A stretch of 64,000 nt of DNA from Verrucomicrobiales bacterium (lineage in GTDB: Bacteria; Verrucomicrobiota; Verrucomicrobiia; Verrucomicrobiales; DEV007). Below, piece by piece: positions 33,212 through 41,716 of this stretch; position 1 is the first letter of the stretch; each line of letters begins with the position of its first letter. The DNA lies in the NCBI GenBank assembly GCA_016795505.1, contig JAEUHH010000103.1:1-64000 (forward strand), in the 5' to 3' direction. A model generated the notes under the pieces. That model was not told the DNA's origin and did no database searches. It saw nothing but the letters and a program-made list of their open reading frames with translations. A program made the translations under genes and the position numbers.

Positions 33212-33567
33212 AAATTAAGTACAATACCAAGGTGATTATCCGATCAATAATTTGCACCTTACTGTTTTCTTCTCTTCTCAGTGGTTGCGGTACGTCAAGC
33301 GGTTACCGAAGCGTTTCTGAAGGGTATCTCTGGAGGCGGGCAACTTCTACGCTAGGTGTATTGCATTACGTTGGCACCAAAGATAATAATGATTACTTTG
33401 ATTACAATGTTGTCCCAACTGAAATTGCCTCATATTTTTTTCACTCTTTAACGAATATAGATAAAATTGAAAAATTTAAAGTCGCGTCCGGAAAGATACC
33501 GCTTGAAGAGAGGTACGATTTAAATTCGAAGAATACTTATATTTCTCCTCCGGATAAGTCTTGGTAG
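33208..33567 (+). CDS. Putative lipoprotein, candidate immunity protein for Rhs-CT 2
   Basis: A 119-residue lipoprotein with signal MKIKYNTKVIIRSIICTLLF and lipobox LLSGCG. The ATG at 33208 overlaps the Rhs stop (ATGA). A TTG four codons earlier is less likely. The mature part is AT-rich and charged, with no recognised family. Like the gene after Rhs-CT 1 it is a lipoprotein, which would fit protection in the periplasm, but this is inference. Its 3' end overlaps the repeat-extended tail of the convergent sulfatase frame by 48 bp. Confidence 0.6.
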   Translation: MKIKYNTKVIIRSIICTLLFSSLLSGCGTSSGYRSVSEGYLWRRATSTLGVLHYVGTKDNNDYFDYNVVPTEIASYFFHSLTNIDKIEKFKVASGKIPLEERYDLNSKNTYISPPDKSW

Positions 33568-35109
33568 AAGATTGAACCCCCTCCAACCCGGCCCCAAGGT
33601 CGGCGAGGGAACGGAGGGGTTGAAAAAGCGATTTCCTAGCAGTAAAAGCGATTTCCTAGCAGTCAGTAACCCCCTCCAACCCGGCCCCAAGGTCGGCGAG
33701 GGAACGGAGGGGTTGAAAAAGCGATTTCCTAGCAGTTCCACCGGGTCGGCTTGGGCCTTCTTTTTCCGCTTTTCCTTTTTCCGGGCCTTTTTATCCGGCG
33801 CCGATCCATCCGAAACCCATTTCTTCGCCCCCGCCTTCACGGGGGCTGCCATCTCGGCGAGCCAGGCATCGTGCAGGGCGCGGAGGCGGGTGACTTGATC
33901 GGGATGGGCCGAGGACAGGTCGGTGCTCTCGCCGGGATCTTGGGCGAGGTCGAAGAGTTCGATGCGGTCGCGCTCGGCGACGAGTTTCCAATCGCCCGAT
34001 CGCACCGCCCACCAGCCGCCTTCTTCGGCGGATGACCAGTAGAGGGTTCTCGGTTCCGCCGGTTTTTCGCCGCTGAGGACCGGGATCAAGTCGATGCCGT
34101 CGGAAGGACGCTCCGCCGGTGCCTCGACGCCGGCCGCGGCGAGGACGGTGGGCAGAACATCGAGCGAGCTCACCACCGCGTCGGAAGTGCCGGGCTGGAG
34201 CCGGTCCGGCCAGGCCACGAGGAAGGGGGTGCGCACCCCGCCCTCGTAATCGGTGTGTTTGCCGCCCCGCAGGGGCGTGTTGTCGGCCGATTGGGCAAGC
34301 GGCCCGCCGTTGTCGCTGAAGAAGAAGATCAGGGTGTTTTCCCAAGCGCCGGTCTCCTTCAGGGCGGCGACGACTTTTCCGACGGCATCGTCGAGACGCT
34401 TGCCCATGGCGAGGCGGGTGTCGCGGATGGGATCGCCGGTGTGGAATCTCGCGATCTCGTCCTCGGGTGCCTGCATCGGGGCATGGACGGCGTTGAAGGC
34501 GAGGTAGGCAAAGAAGGGGGTGCCTGCGTGTCTCCGGACGAAGTCGGCAGTCTCGTCGCCGAGCCGGTCGGTGAGGTAGCCCGAATCTTTCACCACCTCG
34601 AGCCCCCGGTAGATCGGGTCTTCGGGATCATCGAGTTTGAAGTAATCTTGGGCGCCGCGGCCAAGGAATCCGTAGACTTCGTCGAAGCCCCGGTGGGCCG
34701 GGCTCCACTCCGGGGTCGGGCCGAGATGCCATTTGCCGAACTGTCCGGTGACATAACCGGCGGGTTTGAGGAAGCCGGGGAGGATGGTTTCCGACAGGGG
34801 GAGGCCCGAGCCCGCTTCGCCGCCGGTGTAGAGGCCGAGGCGCTGTTGGTAGCGGCCGGTCATGAGCCCGGCGCGTGTCGGGGAGCAGACCTGGCCGGTC
34901 ACGTAGCCCTGCCGGCAGACCACGCCGGCGGCGGCAATGGCGTCGAGGTGGGGCGTGTGGACGTAATCGGCGTGTTTTTGCTGAAAGGATACCTCGGCAT
35001 ACCCGAGGTCGTCGGCGACGATGACGACGATATTGGGCTTTTCGGCGGCGTGTCCCGACAGGAAAAACGCGGAGGAAAGGAAAAGGCCGGACAGGAAACG
35101 GATTCGCAT
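33520..35109 (-). CDS. Exported sulfatase with repeat-derived C-terminal extension
   Basis: A 529-residue ORF. The signal peptide (MRIRFLSGLFLSSAFFLSGHA) precedes a type I sulfatase: KPNIVVIVADDLGY (metal-binding DD), the formylglycine motif CSPTRAG, GKWHLG, and FFFSDNGG. It would hydrolyse sulfate esters of polysaccharides outside the cytoplasm after maturation by an FGE enzyme not seen here. The native protein probably ends near the basic tail (RKKEKRKKKAQADPVE). From 33736 downward the frame reads through two ~70-bp repeats, adding about 72 residues of LLGNRFFNPSVPSPTLGPG type. The native stop codon appears lost at the join. Confidence 0.85.
   Translation of the reverse strand: MRIRFLSGLFLSSAFFLSGHAAEKPNIVVIVADDLGYAEVSFQQKHADYVHTPHLDAIAAAGVVCRQGYVTGQVCSPTRAGLMTGRYQQRLGLYTGGEAGSGLPLSETILPGFLKPAGYVTGQFGKWHLGPTPEWSPAHRGFDEVYGFLGRGAQDYFKLDDPEDPIYRGLEVVKDSGYLTDRLGDETADFVRRHAGTPFFAYLAFNAVHAPMQAPEDEIARFHTGDPIRDTRLAMGKRLDDAVGKVVAALKETGAWENTLIFFFSDNGGPLAQSADNTPLRGGKHTDYEGGVRTPFLVAWPDRLQPGTSDAVVSSLDVLPTVLAAAGVEAPAERPSDGIDLIPVLSGEKPAEPRTLYWSSAEEGGWWAVRSGDWKLVAERDRIELFDLAQDPGESTDLSSAHPDQVTRLRALHDAWLAEMAAPVKAGAKKWVSDGSAPDKKARKKEKRKKKAQADPVELLGNRFFNPSVPSPTLGPGWRGLLTARKSLLLLGNRFFNPSVPSPTLGPGWRGFNLLPRLIRRRNISILRI
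33575..33736 (+). repeat. ~70-bp repeat, locus 6: full, partial, full copies
   Basis: Full copies at 33575-33643 and 33668-33736 flank a 20-bp partial 3' end at 33644-33663. The last copy is preceded by TAAC rather than GAAC. Confidence 0.95.
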
Positions 35110-35224
35110 GGAGGGCTCAACCCCGCGCCGGCCGCGAAGTTTTCCCGCTCACGGGGTGTGGTGGCCCTGCCCGTCGGTGGCGTGACGGTCTGGTGGGGTT
35201 CCGTGCCCGGTATGGGCCATTCCC

Positions 35225-36718
35225 TCACAAGCGCTTCGGATTCACCCCACTGGCAGGTGGGCGGGGCTGGGTACGGCCTTCGAAGAGGGGGCGCAGGCTG
35301 GCGATGGCGGCACGGGCCTCGGGATCGGGATGGCGGGCGCGATTGGTGAATTCGGCGGGATCGGCCAGGTGATCATACAGTTCGACCCCATCGGCGCCGC
35401 CGTTCCACTCGGTGTAGCGCCAGCGCTCGGTGCGGACGCTGCGTCCCATGACCGGAGCGGGCAGACGGGCATCGGCAGGGCGGAGGATCTGGGTGAAGGC
35501 GGGGTGATCCCAAGGGGCGTCCGGATTGGCCAGCAAGGGCCGCAGGCTGCGTCCGGCGGGAAGGGGCGCAGGAGCCGTCGGCAGGGGCAGGGCCGCGAGA
35601 TCGGCGAGCGTGGGGTACAGGTCGATGAACTCCACCACGCGGCCGCAGGGTCGTCCATGGTCGGTCAGGCCGGGAGCCCGGATGAGAAACGGGGCGCGGG
35701 CGGATTCCTCAAACAGGGTGCGCTTTTGCCACAGGCCGCCGTGCTCGCCGAGGTGGTAGCCGTGATCGCTCCAGAGCGCGACAATGGTGTGGCGGCTGAG
35801 GTCGAGTTCATCAAGGGCGGTGAGGAGTCGGCCGACCTGGGCATCGACGAACGAAACGCAGGCATGATAGGCGCGGGTGGCCTGGAGGCAGGTGGGCTCG
35901 GGCAGGCCGTAGTGGGGCACGGGATTGTTGTGGGCAAAGGCGGCGGCGGGGATGTCGTCGCGGTCATCGGCGGGGGCGATGGGCAGGCGGAATCGTCCGG
36001 GCGGGTGCCGGTCGAACCAAGGGCGCGGGGCCACGAAAGGGGTGTGGGGCCGGAAGAAGCCGACTCCGAGAAAGAAGGGCCGGTCGCGGTGCTGCCGCAT
36101 CAGGCGGATGGCTTCGGTGGCGATGAGGCCATCGGTCTGCTCCTCGTCGGTGCCGTCGGCGGCGAGCCAACTGAGGGCGGCGCTGATGGGACGGTGGGGT
36201 TCGGCATTGGTGATCTGGCTGGCATCGGTCACGTCGCGGCCGCGGGGATTGACGGTGAGGTCCCACGAGGCCGGGTCGTCAAGGCCATCGGTGCCGATGC
36301 CGTTGGGTACGTCGTAGTGGTAGAGTTTGCCGACGCGGGCGCTGAACCAGCCGTACTGACGAAATAGCTGGGGCAGGGTGATGACGTCGGGGACCGTTTC
36401 GCGAAAGTGCCGGTCGAGATCGTAGACTTGGGTCTGGTCAGGCCGCAGCCCGGTGAGCAGGGAGGCGCGGCTGGGATTGCAGAGGGGTATCTGACAGTAG
36501 GCACGGTCAAAGCGCACGCCGGAGGCGGCGAGGGCATCGATGTGCGGGGTGATGGCCGCGGGGTGACCGTAGCAGCCGAGGGCATTCGACAGATCGTCAA
36601 CGGCGATGAGGAGGACGTTGGGCCGGTCCGGTGCCGCCACGGCCACGGTGGAGCCGGCAAACAGAACGATGAGGATGCGGGAGAGAAGCCTCGAGTGAAA
36701 GCGAGAGCGGGCACTCAT
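35225..36718 (-). CDS. Exported sulfatase, iduronate-2-sulfatase-like
   Basis: A 497-residue exported sulfatase. The start at 36718 ([20 protein letters not shown]) gives a signal peptide ending at [10 protein letters not shown]. An upstream in-frame start would only add a non-signal stretch. Motifs: [18 protein letters not shown] (metal site), the formylglycine sequence [30 protein letters not shown] and [12 protein letters not shown]. These are typical of the iduronate-2-sulfatase branch acting on sulfated polysaccharides. It is adjacent to, and co-oriented with, a second sulfatase. Confidence 0.9.
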   Translation of the reverse strand: MSARSRFHSRLLSRILIVLFAGSTVAVAAPDRPNVLLIAVDDLSNALGCYGHPAAITPHIDALAASGVRFDRAYCQIPLCNPSRASLLTGLRPDQTQVYDLDRHFRETVPDVITLPQLFRQYGWFSARVGKLYHYDVPNGIGTDGLDDPASWDLTVNPRGRDVTDASQITNAEPHRPISAALSWLAADGTDEEQTDGLIATEAIRLMRQHRDRPFFLGVGFFRPHTPFVAPRPWFDRHPPGRFRLPIAPADDRDDIPAAAFAHNNPVPHYGLPEPTCLQATRAYHACVSFVDAQVGRLLTALDELDLSRHTIVALWSDHGYHLGEHGGLWQKRTLFEESARAPFLIRAPGLTDHGRPCGRVVEFIDLYPTLADLAALPLPTAPAPLPAGRSLRPLLANPDAPWDHPAFTQILRPADARLPAPVMGRSVRTERWRYTEWNGGADGVELYDHLADPAEFTNRARHPDPEARAAIASLRPLFEGRTQPRPPASGVNPKRL

Positions 36719-36845
36719 GGCGGCAGATCGACGGTCATTCAGAGCCGGCAGGCCTAAGCCTGGTCGGATCGCGAGCGAAGGACGGGAAGACAGAAAAGGT
36801 GAGGGCCGTATCCGGCTGATCACGCCCGGCATCGGCTCCGTGCGG

Positions 36846-37352
36846 CTACTCGGTCTCGACGACGCGTTTTTTCCGGGGCAGGGCGCGGAAAAGCTGGATC
36901 ATGCTCGCGGCGACGCGGCCGGCTTCGGCGCCACGGTTGATGGGCGAGTCGAGGGCCGATCGTTCGGCGGCATGTTCGGGGCGATCGACCAGCAGCACCT
37001 CGTGGATGACCGGCACCAGATGGGTGCGCGCGGTGGTGGCCAGGGAATCGGTGATGCTGGCAGCGATGAGATCGGCATGGGCCGTCTTGCCGCGGATGAT
37101 GACGCCGAGCGCGACGATGGCGGCGGGTTGGCGCGGAGCTTCGCGGCAGAGTTGCTCGACCACCACGGGAATCTCAAAGGCGCCGGGCACCCGGTAGATG
37201 TCGATCTCGGCATTCGGCAGCAGGGCCTCCAGTTCGCGCTGCGCTCCGGCGAGCAGGCCGTCGGTGAACTCGGGGTTGTAGCGGCTGGCCACAATGGCGA
37301 CCGGATGCGGGTCGGTATCGATGTCGGGGGCGTCGGGGAGCGGGGTGATCAT
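36846..37352 (-). CDS. ribH: 6,7-dimethyl-8-ribityllumazine synthase
   Basis: A 168-residue lumazine synthase, the penultimate step of riboflavin synthesis, condensing the ribitylaminouracil with dihydroxybutanone phosphate. Motifs: [20 protein letters not shown], the [16 protein letters not shown] segment, and [17 protein letters not shown] with the catalytic histidine. Usually GETxHF follows the IRG, so GKTAHAD is slightly unusual. No other rib or nusB gene is adjacent. Confidence 0.92.
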   Translation of the reverse strand: MITPLPDAPDIDTDPHPVAIVASRYNPEFTDGLLAGAQRELEALLPNAEIDIYRVPGAFEIPVVVEQLCREAPRQPAAIVALGVIIRGKTAHADLIAASITDSLATTARTHLVPVIHEVLLVDRPEHAAERSALDSPINRGAEAGRVAASMIQLFRALPRKKRVVETE

Positions 37353-37408
37353 GATGGGGGCGAAAAGGGAGGGATACTAGGCGTGGAATGGGGGATGTCG
37401 AACGCGTA

Positions 37409-40400
37409 TCACCGCGTCGTCAACCAGGCGATCACATCCGCGATCTGTTGCGGCGTCATCACGGCCTCCAGGCCTTCGGGCATGACGGAGTGGCCACTGT
37501 TGCGCACCGATTGGATGTCCCGGCGGGGGACGGACTCGCGGGAGCCGTCGGGTCGCTTCAGCAGCACGGCAGCCTCGGTCTCGCTCACCAGCGTGCCGCT
37601 CACCACGGTGCCGTCGCGCTTCTCCACGAGATACTCGGCAAAGTCCGGGCTGACCTCGCGGTTGGGATCCAGCAAGTTCGTCAGGATCTGGCCCCGGTCC
37701 CAGGCGCGCACCGTGGCGAGGTTCGGCCCGATTTCGGAAAAGCCCTCCTCACCGGCCCGGTGGCATGCCAGGCAGAATTGCTGGAAGACCGCCTGGCCCG
37801 CGGTGGCGTCGGGCGTCAGGCTGGCCAGGGCGGCTTCGGTCTCGCGGATGGCCTGCTCGCGATCGGCTTTGCCGGCAAACAAGGCCCGCGCCCGATCCGC
37901 GATCGCCGCGTCGGCATGGGCAATGAGTTGATCCCGCCGGGCGCGGCTGAGGTAATGCGGGGAGATCTGACCGATCTCGATCGCCTCCAGCAGCGGCGGC
38001 ACCCAGGCCGTGCGGCTGAGCAGCACCTCGACGGTCTGCTGCTGCATCGCGGGTGTCATGCCGGAAAAGGCCGACACCAGCGACGCGCCGACCGCCGGGG
38101 TGGACAAGCCGCCGAGCGTTCGCAGGGCCGACAGTTGCACTTCGGACGGCACTTCCGAGGCCAGCAGATTCAGCAAGGCCGGAGCCGTCGCCTCGCTGTC
38201 GGGCGGCAGCAGGCTCAGCGCGAGCCGGTAGGTCGCCGCGTCGGTCTGCGGCGACACCGTGGCCGCCGCCAACGCCTTTTCCGCGAGTGCGGCGAGGTCT
38301 TTCACCACCGGCAGCTCTTCGCCGAGGGAAAACAGGTCCACTTTCTGCGATTTCAACCCGTCCCGCAGGCCGGCCAGGGCGCAGAGCGCCACCTCGGGCA
38401 CGGGAGCCGCCGCGCCGGAGAAAATCCGCCGCGAATCGCCGAATTCCGCGTGGCTCCGCATCACATCCATCAGCAGCAGCAGGTAATCGTGCAGGTCCAC
38501 CGCCTCCTGGCTCGCCCCGGCCATGCGGGCCAGTTGATACACGTATTCCAACTGCCCTGACGAGGTGCGGATGCCCATCGAGCGGTTCATCGCCAGTGGC
38601 TTGGCGATCGCCTCCGCCGCGCTCAGGGCCGCGAGCCGCAGCCAGGGATCGGCCTCGATCTGGGGCGCGGCTTTGATGGCAAACGCCTTTGCCCGCTCCG
38701 AATCGATCTCGGCCAGCGCCATCAGCGCGTAGGCCAGCACGGAGGCCTCGCGCTCATTCGCCAGACCGCTCAGCGCATCCTTGAGCGGGGCATTGGCTTT
38801 CAGGAAAGGTTCGGACGCCATCACTGCGTGCGTTTTCAGGCCCGGCTCGGGGCTTTCCAGCGCCTTGAGCAGATCCTCCGACCGCAGCGCGCCCATGCCT
38901 TCCAGTGTGCGCAGGGCATGGATGCGGCCCAGCTCTGAGCCGTAGTCGTCAGCCAGCAGTTTTCGCAAGGGCTCCACCGCGGCCTGGTCCTGGCGCTCCA
39001 CCAGCAGGCGTTGCGCCGTCTCGCGATGCCAGGCATTCGCATGATCCAGCAATTTCACCAAATCCGCCGCCGACGCCTGGCTGAGCCGCGGGGTGGGGCG
39101 GCGCTGGAAGTCGCCCGGCGGCACCAGCCGGTAGATCCGACCCCGATCCATCCCGCGCCGCAGGTCCACCCGCGCATGGAGATCGTCCGGGATGGACCAC
39201 GGGTGCTCGATCGCCTCCCGATACATGTCCAGCACATGGAGGCAGCCATCCGGGGCGTTCTCAAAGTTCACCGGGCGGAACCACACATCCTCCGATGCCG
39301 CGAAGTCCGCCTCCGTGTCCGGCCGCGTGGCGCGGAAAGTCATCCCGTCCCGCTCCAGTTCCAGCCGGAAAAAGAGATTCGATGCCACATCGGCCACGAA
39401 GAGCTGGCCCCGCCAAGACTCAGGCCAGGCATCGCCCCGGTAGATGGTGATCCCGCATGACGAAGTCACCGCGCCCGCGCCGACCAGCTCCGTGCTGGGG
39501 TGCTTCGCCGCTTCCGTGACCGACCAGCGTTGTGCCCGCTCCACCCGCCAGGCTTCCGGCGGGCTGATGCGGTGCACCGGGATGTAATCGCCGAACCCGC
39601 AGATGTCCTGCCGTGCATCGGTCGCCGGCAGCAGGGGATTGCGGTCCAGATAGTGCTTCGGCAGCACGATGTGCAGTGCCGGATTGCGAATATTGCAGAC
39701 GAAACGGTGCCCCAAATCATCATAGGCATTCCCAAAACGCCCGTGCCCTGTGTCCAGGCTCAGCGTCTCCGTGCGGGGATCCAGCCGCAGGTCGTGCCGC
39801 GACAGCGTCAGCGGCGGTGCCGCCGGATCGTCGACTTTGGTGACCGTCCCGCCGTTCGTGCTCCCCGAGATGGAGAAATGGTTATCGAGGCCCCAGATCG
39901 GATTGTTGATCAGCGCCTGCACATTCAGCTTCCGGAAGCCTGTATAGACTTTCCGCCGCTCGTCCGCCACCCCGTCACCGTCGTGGTCTTTCAGGTACCA
40001 GAGATCGGGCGTCGCGGTGACAAAAATGCCGCCTTTCCAGCACGCCACCCCGGTCGGCCAGCTCAGCCCCTCGGCGAAGACCGTCGACCGGTCGAAGACC
40101 CCATCGTCGTCGGAGTCCACCAACAGCCGAATCTTTCCGATAGCCGCATCGGTGGGATTCTCCTGGTTTGGCTTGTGGCTGGCTTTGTCCGTGTAGGGAT
40201 AGTCATTCATCTCCGCCACGTAGGCCCGGCCGTCCTCATCGTAGGCGATGTCCACCGGGTCGGTCACCAGCGGCTCCGCCGCGATCAGCTCCAGTCGGAA
40301 ACCATGCAGCAACTTCACCCGGCCCGCCGAGACCTCTGGCGGCGTGGGCGGCGTCTCGGGAAACGGCGCCTGAGCCGGGGTCTGCGCCCGCGCCCCGCCG

Positions 40401-40489
40401 ATCATGAGGGCCAAAGAGCCGGCCAGAACCAGCAGGGAAAAGCGGCCGGGAAGACCGGGACAAGCAAAACGAAGAAAGCGGGGCGGCAT
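37409..40489 (-). CDS. PVC-type haem-binding CxxCH protein with dehydrogenase-like propeller
   Basis: A 1026-residue exported protein. The start at 40489 (MPPRFLRFACPGLPGRFSLL) gives a signal peptide ending GGARAQ. Residues ~30-480 form a sugar-dehydrogenase-like beta-propeller (GFRLELIAAEPLVTDPVDIAYDEDGRAYVAEM, DSDDDGVFD, DHDGDGVADE, FVADVASNLFFR). A helical HEAT-like region follows at ~500-850. A C-terminal cytochrome c domain has FCLACHRAGEEG and ends in SVMPEGLEAVMTPQQIADVIAWL. This matches the PVC membrane-bound dehydrogenase families. It probably acts in periplasmic electron transfer; the substrate is unknown. Confidence 0.85.
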   Translation of the reverse strand: MPPRFLRFACPGLPGRFSLLVLAGSLALMIGGARAQTPAQAPFPETPPTPPEVSAGRVKLLHGFRLELIAAEPLVTDPVDIAYDEDGRAYVAEMNDYPYTDKASHKPNQENPTDAAIGKIRLLVDSDDDGVFDRSTVFAEGLSWPTGVACWKGGIFVTATPDLWYLKDHDGDGVADERRKVYTGFRKLNVQALINNPIWGLDNHFSISGSTNGGTVTKVDDPAAPPLTLSRHDLRLDPRTETLSLDTGHGRFGNAYDDLGHRFVCNIRNPALHIVLPKHYLDRNPLLPATDARQDICGFGDYIPVHRISPPEAWRVERAQRWSVTEAAKHPSTELVGAGAVTSSCGITIYRGDAWPESWRGQLFVADVASNLFFRLELERDGMTFRATRPDTEADFAASEDVWFRPVNFENAPDGCLHVLDMYREAIEHPWSIPDDLHARVDLRRGMDRGRIYRLVPPGDFQRRPTPRLSQASAADLVKLLDHANAWHRETAQRLLVERQDQAAVEPLRKLLADDYGSELGRIHALRTLEGMGALRSEDLLKALESPEPGLKTHAVMASEPFLKANAPLKDALSGLANEREASVLAYALMALAEIDSERAKAFAIKAAPQIEADPWLRLAALSAAEAIAKPLAMNRSMGIRTSSGQLEYVYQLARMAGASQEAVDLHDYLLLLMDVMRSHAEFGDSRRIFSGAAAPVPEVALCALAGLRDGLKSQKVDLFSLGEELPVVKDLAALAEKALAAATVSPQTDAATYRLALSLLPPDSEATAPALLNLLASEVPSEVQLSALRTLGGLSTPAVGASLVSAFSGMTPAMQQQTVEVLLSRTAWVPPLLEAIEIGQISPHYLSRARRDQLIAHADAAIADRARALFAGKADREQAIRETEAALASLTPDATAGQAVFQQFCLACHRAGEEGFSEIGPNLATVRAWDRGQILTNLLDPNREVSPDFAEYLVEKRDGTVVSGTLVSETEAAVLLKRPDGSRESVPRRDIQSVRNSGHSVMPEGLEAVMTPQQIADVIAWLTTR

Positions 40490-40604
40490 GGCGAAAAGAA
40501 CCGCAACCGGGGAAAAAGACCCGTATGGGGGCCCGATCGCGACCCCGCCAGTCAAGCGACAGCCGTCCCCCGGCGCAAGCGGCATCTTCCGGTCGCCGCG
40601 TTTC

Positions 40605-40670
40605 CGGTGAAAGAGGGTCTGATCTCCGATCAAAGAGGGTCTGATCGGAGAGGAGACAGGGTTCGATCGG
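40605..40670. repeat. 22-bp repeat family, locus E (three tandem units, reverse)
   Basis: Reading the - strand, units occupy 40670-40649, 40648-40627 and 40626-40605. It lies between the ABC ATPase stop and the start of the haem protein gene on the same strand. This is the only locus with three direct units. Confidence 0.8.
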
Positions 40671-40709
40671 AAAGCCGGTCGCGAATGCAGGCCACGGGCG
40701 CGCGGTGTC

Positions 40710-41654
40710 TCAGCCGTCTTTCCCGGCATCCTGGATGATGTCGACGAAGGCGTCTTCGAGGGAGGCCTGGTGGCGGGTCAGCTCGCGGAGCTTCCAGCGT
40801 TTTGCGACGGCGAGGTTGTAGATCTCCTCGCGGACATCGACGAGGGAGTCGGTGCGGATCTCCACACAGGCCCAGCCCTGGCGGGTCTCGATGTGGGCGG
40901 CGGATTTGACGCCGGGGAGCCGCTCCAGCAGGGCGATGGTGTCGGCGGGCGGGTCGAGAATTTCCATCCGCACGGCACCGGCATCGCGGAGGCGGCGGAT
41001 GAGGTTTTTCGGAGTGTCGGAGGCTTTGATCCGCCCGCGGTGCAGGATGATGACGCGGCCGCAGGTCATCTCGACCTCGTGCAGGATGTGGGTCGAGATA
41101 AGAATGGTGTGACGCTCGCCGAGCTGGCGAATGAGCTCGCGCACCTGCCGGATCTGATTGGGGTCGAGTCCGTTGGTCGGTTCGTCGAGGATGAGCAGGT
41201 CCGGCTTGTTGACGAGGGCATCGGCGAGACCAACGCGCTGGCGGTAGCCCTTCGACAGGGTGCCAATGAGCTTGCTCCGCACGTCGGCGAGGGCGCAGAT
41301 GTCCATCGCCTCCTCGACGGCGCGCCGGCTCTCGCGCCAGCCGAGGCCTTTCAGCCGGGCGCGGAAGCGGAGGTACTCGTGGATGCGCATGTCGGTGTAG
41401 AGCGGCACGTTTTCCGGCATGTAGCCGACGTGGCGGCGCACGGCGATGGAGTCCTTGAAAATGTCATGCCCGGCGACGGTGGCGGTGCCCTCGGTGGCGG
41501 ACAGGAAACAGGTCAGGATGCGCAGGGTGGTGCTTTTGCCCGCTCCGTTGGGGCCGAGAAAGCCGACGATCTCGCCGCGACCGACATCGAAGGAGATCCG
41601 GTCCACGGCGGTGCGTCCGGCGTAGCGTTTGGTCAGGTGCTCGACGTGGATCAT
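40710..41654 (-). CDS. ABC transporter ATP-binding protein (GldA-like)
   Basis: A 314-residue ATPase. Walker A is GPNGAGKST, the Q-loop region GYMPENVPLY, the ABC signature LSKGYRQRVGLA, Walker B LLILDEPTNGLD, and the switch histidine STHILHE. The PENVPLY form and ~90-residue C-terminal extension match GldA/ABC-2-type export ATPases. The membrane partners (usually GldG/ABC-2 permease) are absent downstream, where a 22-bp repeat locus and an unrelated gene lie instead. It follows the xanthine-dehydrogenase-like pair. Confidence 0.88.
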   Translation of the reverse strand: MIHVEHLTKRYAGRTAVDRISFDVGRGEIVGFLGPNGAGKSTTLRILTCFLSATEGTATVAGHDIFKDSIAVRRHVGYMPENVPLYTDMRIHEYLRFRARLKGLGWRESRRAVEEAMDICALADVRSKLIGTLSKGYRQRVGLADALVNKPDLLILDEPTNGLDPNQIRQVRELIRQLGERHTILISTHILHEVEMTCGRVIILHRGRIKASDTPKNLIRRLRDAGAVRMEILDPPADTIALLERLPGVKSAAHIETRQGWACVEIRTDSLVDVREEIYNLAVAKRWKLRELTRHQASLEDAFVDIIQDAGKDG

Positions 41655-41716
41655 GGTTCGGGACGGGCAGGATGGCCGCGGCGGGCGGTGCGGTCAACGG
41701 AGAAAGGGCGGCGGGA

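Noticed and set aside
20376-33736. CRISPR array
   Set aside because: Spacing between copies ranges from 2 bp to several kb, the intervening DNA is coding, and no cas gene is present.
20376-33736. Classical chromosomal integron with attC sites
   Set aside because: The tail GTTGAAA does not fit the GTTRRRY core well, no tyrosine integrase is present, and segments contain truncated genes rather than single complete cassettes. The resemblance is limited to shared orientation and a folded repeat.
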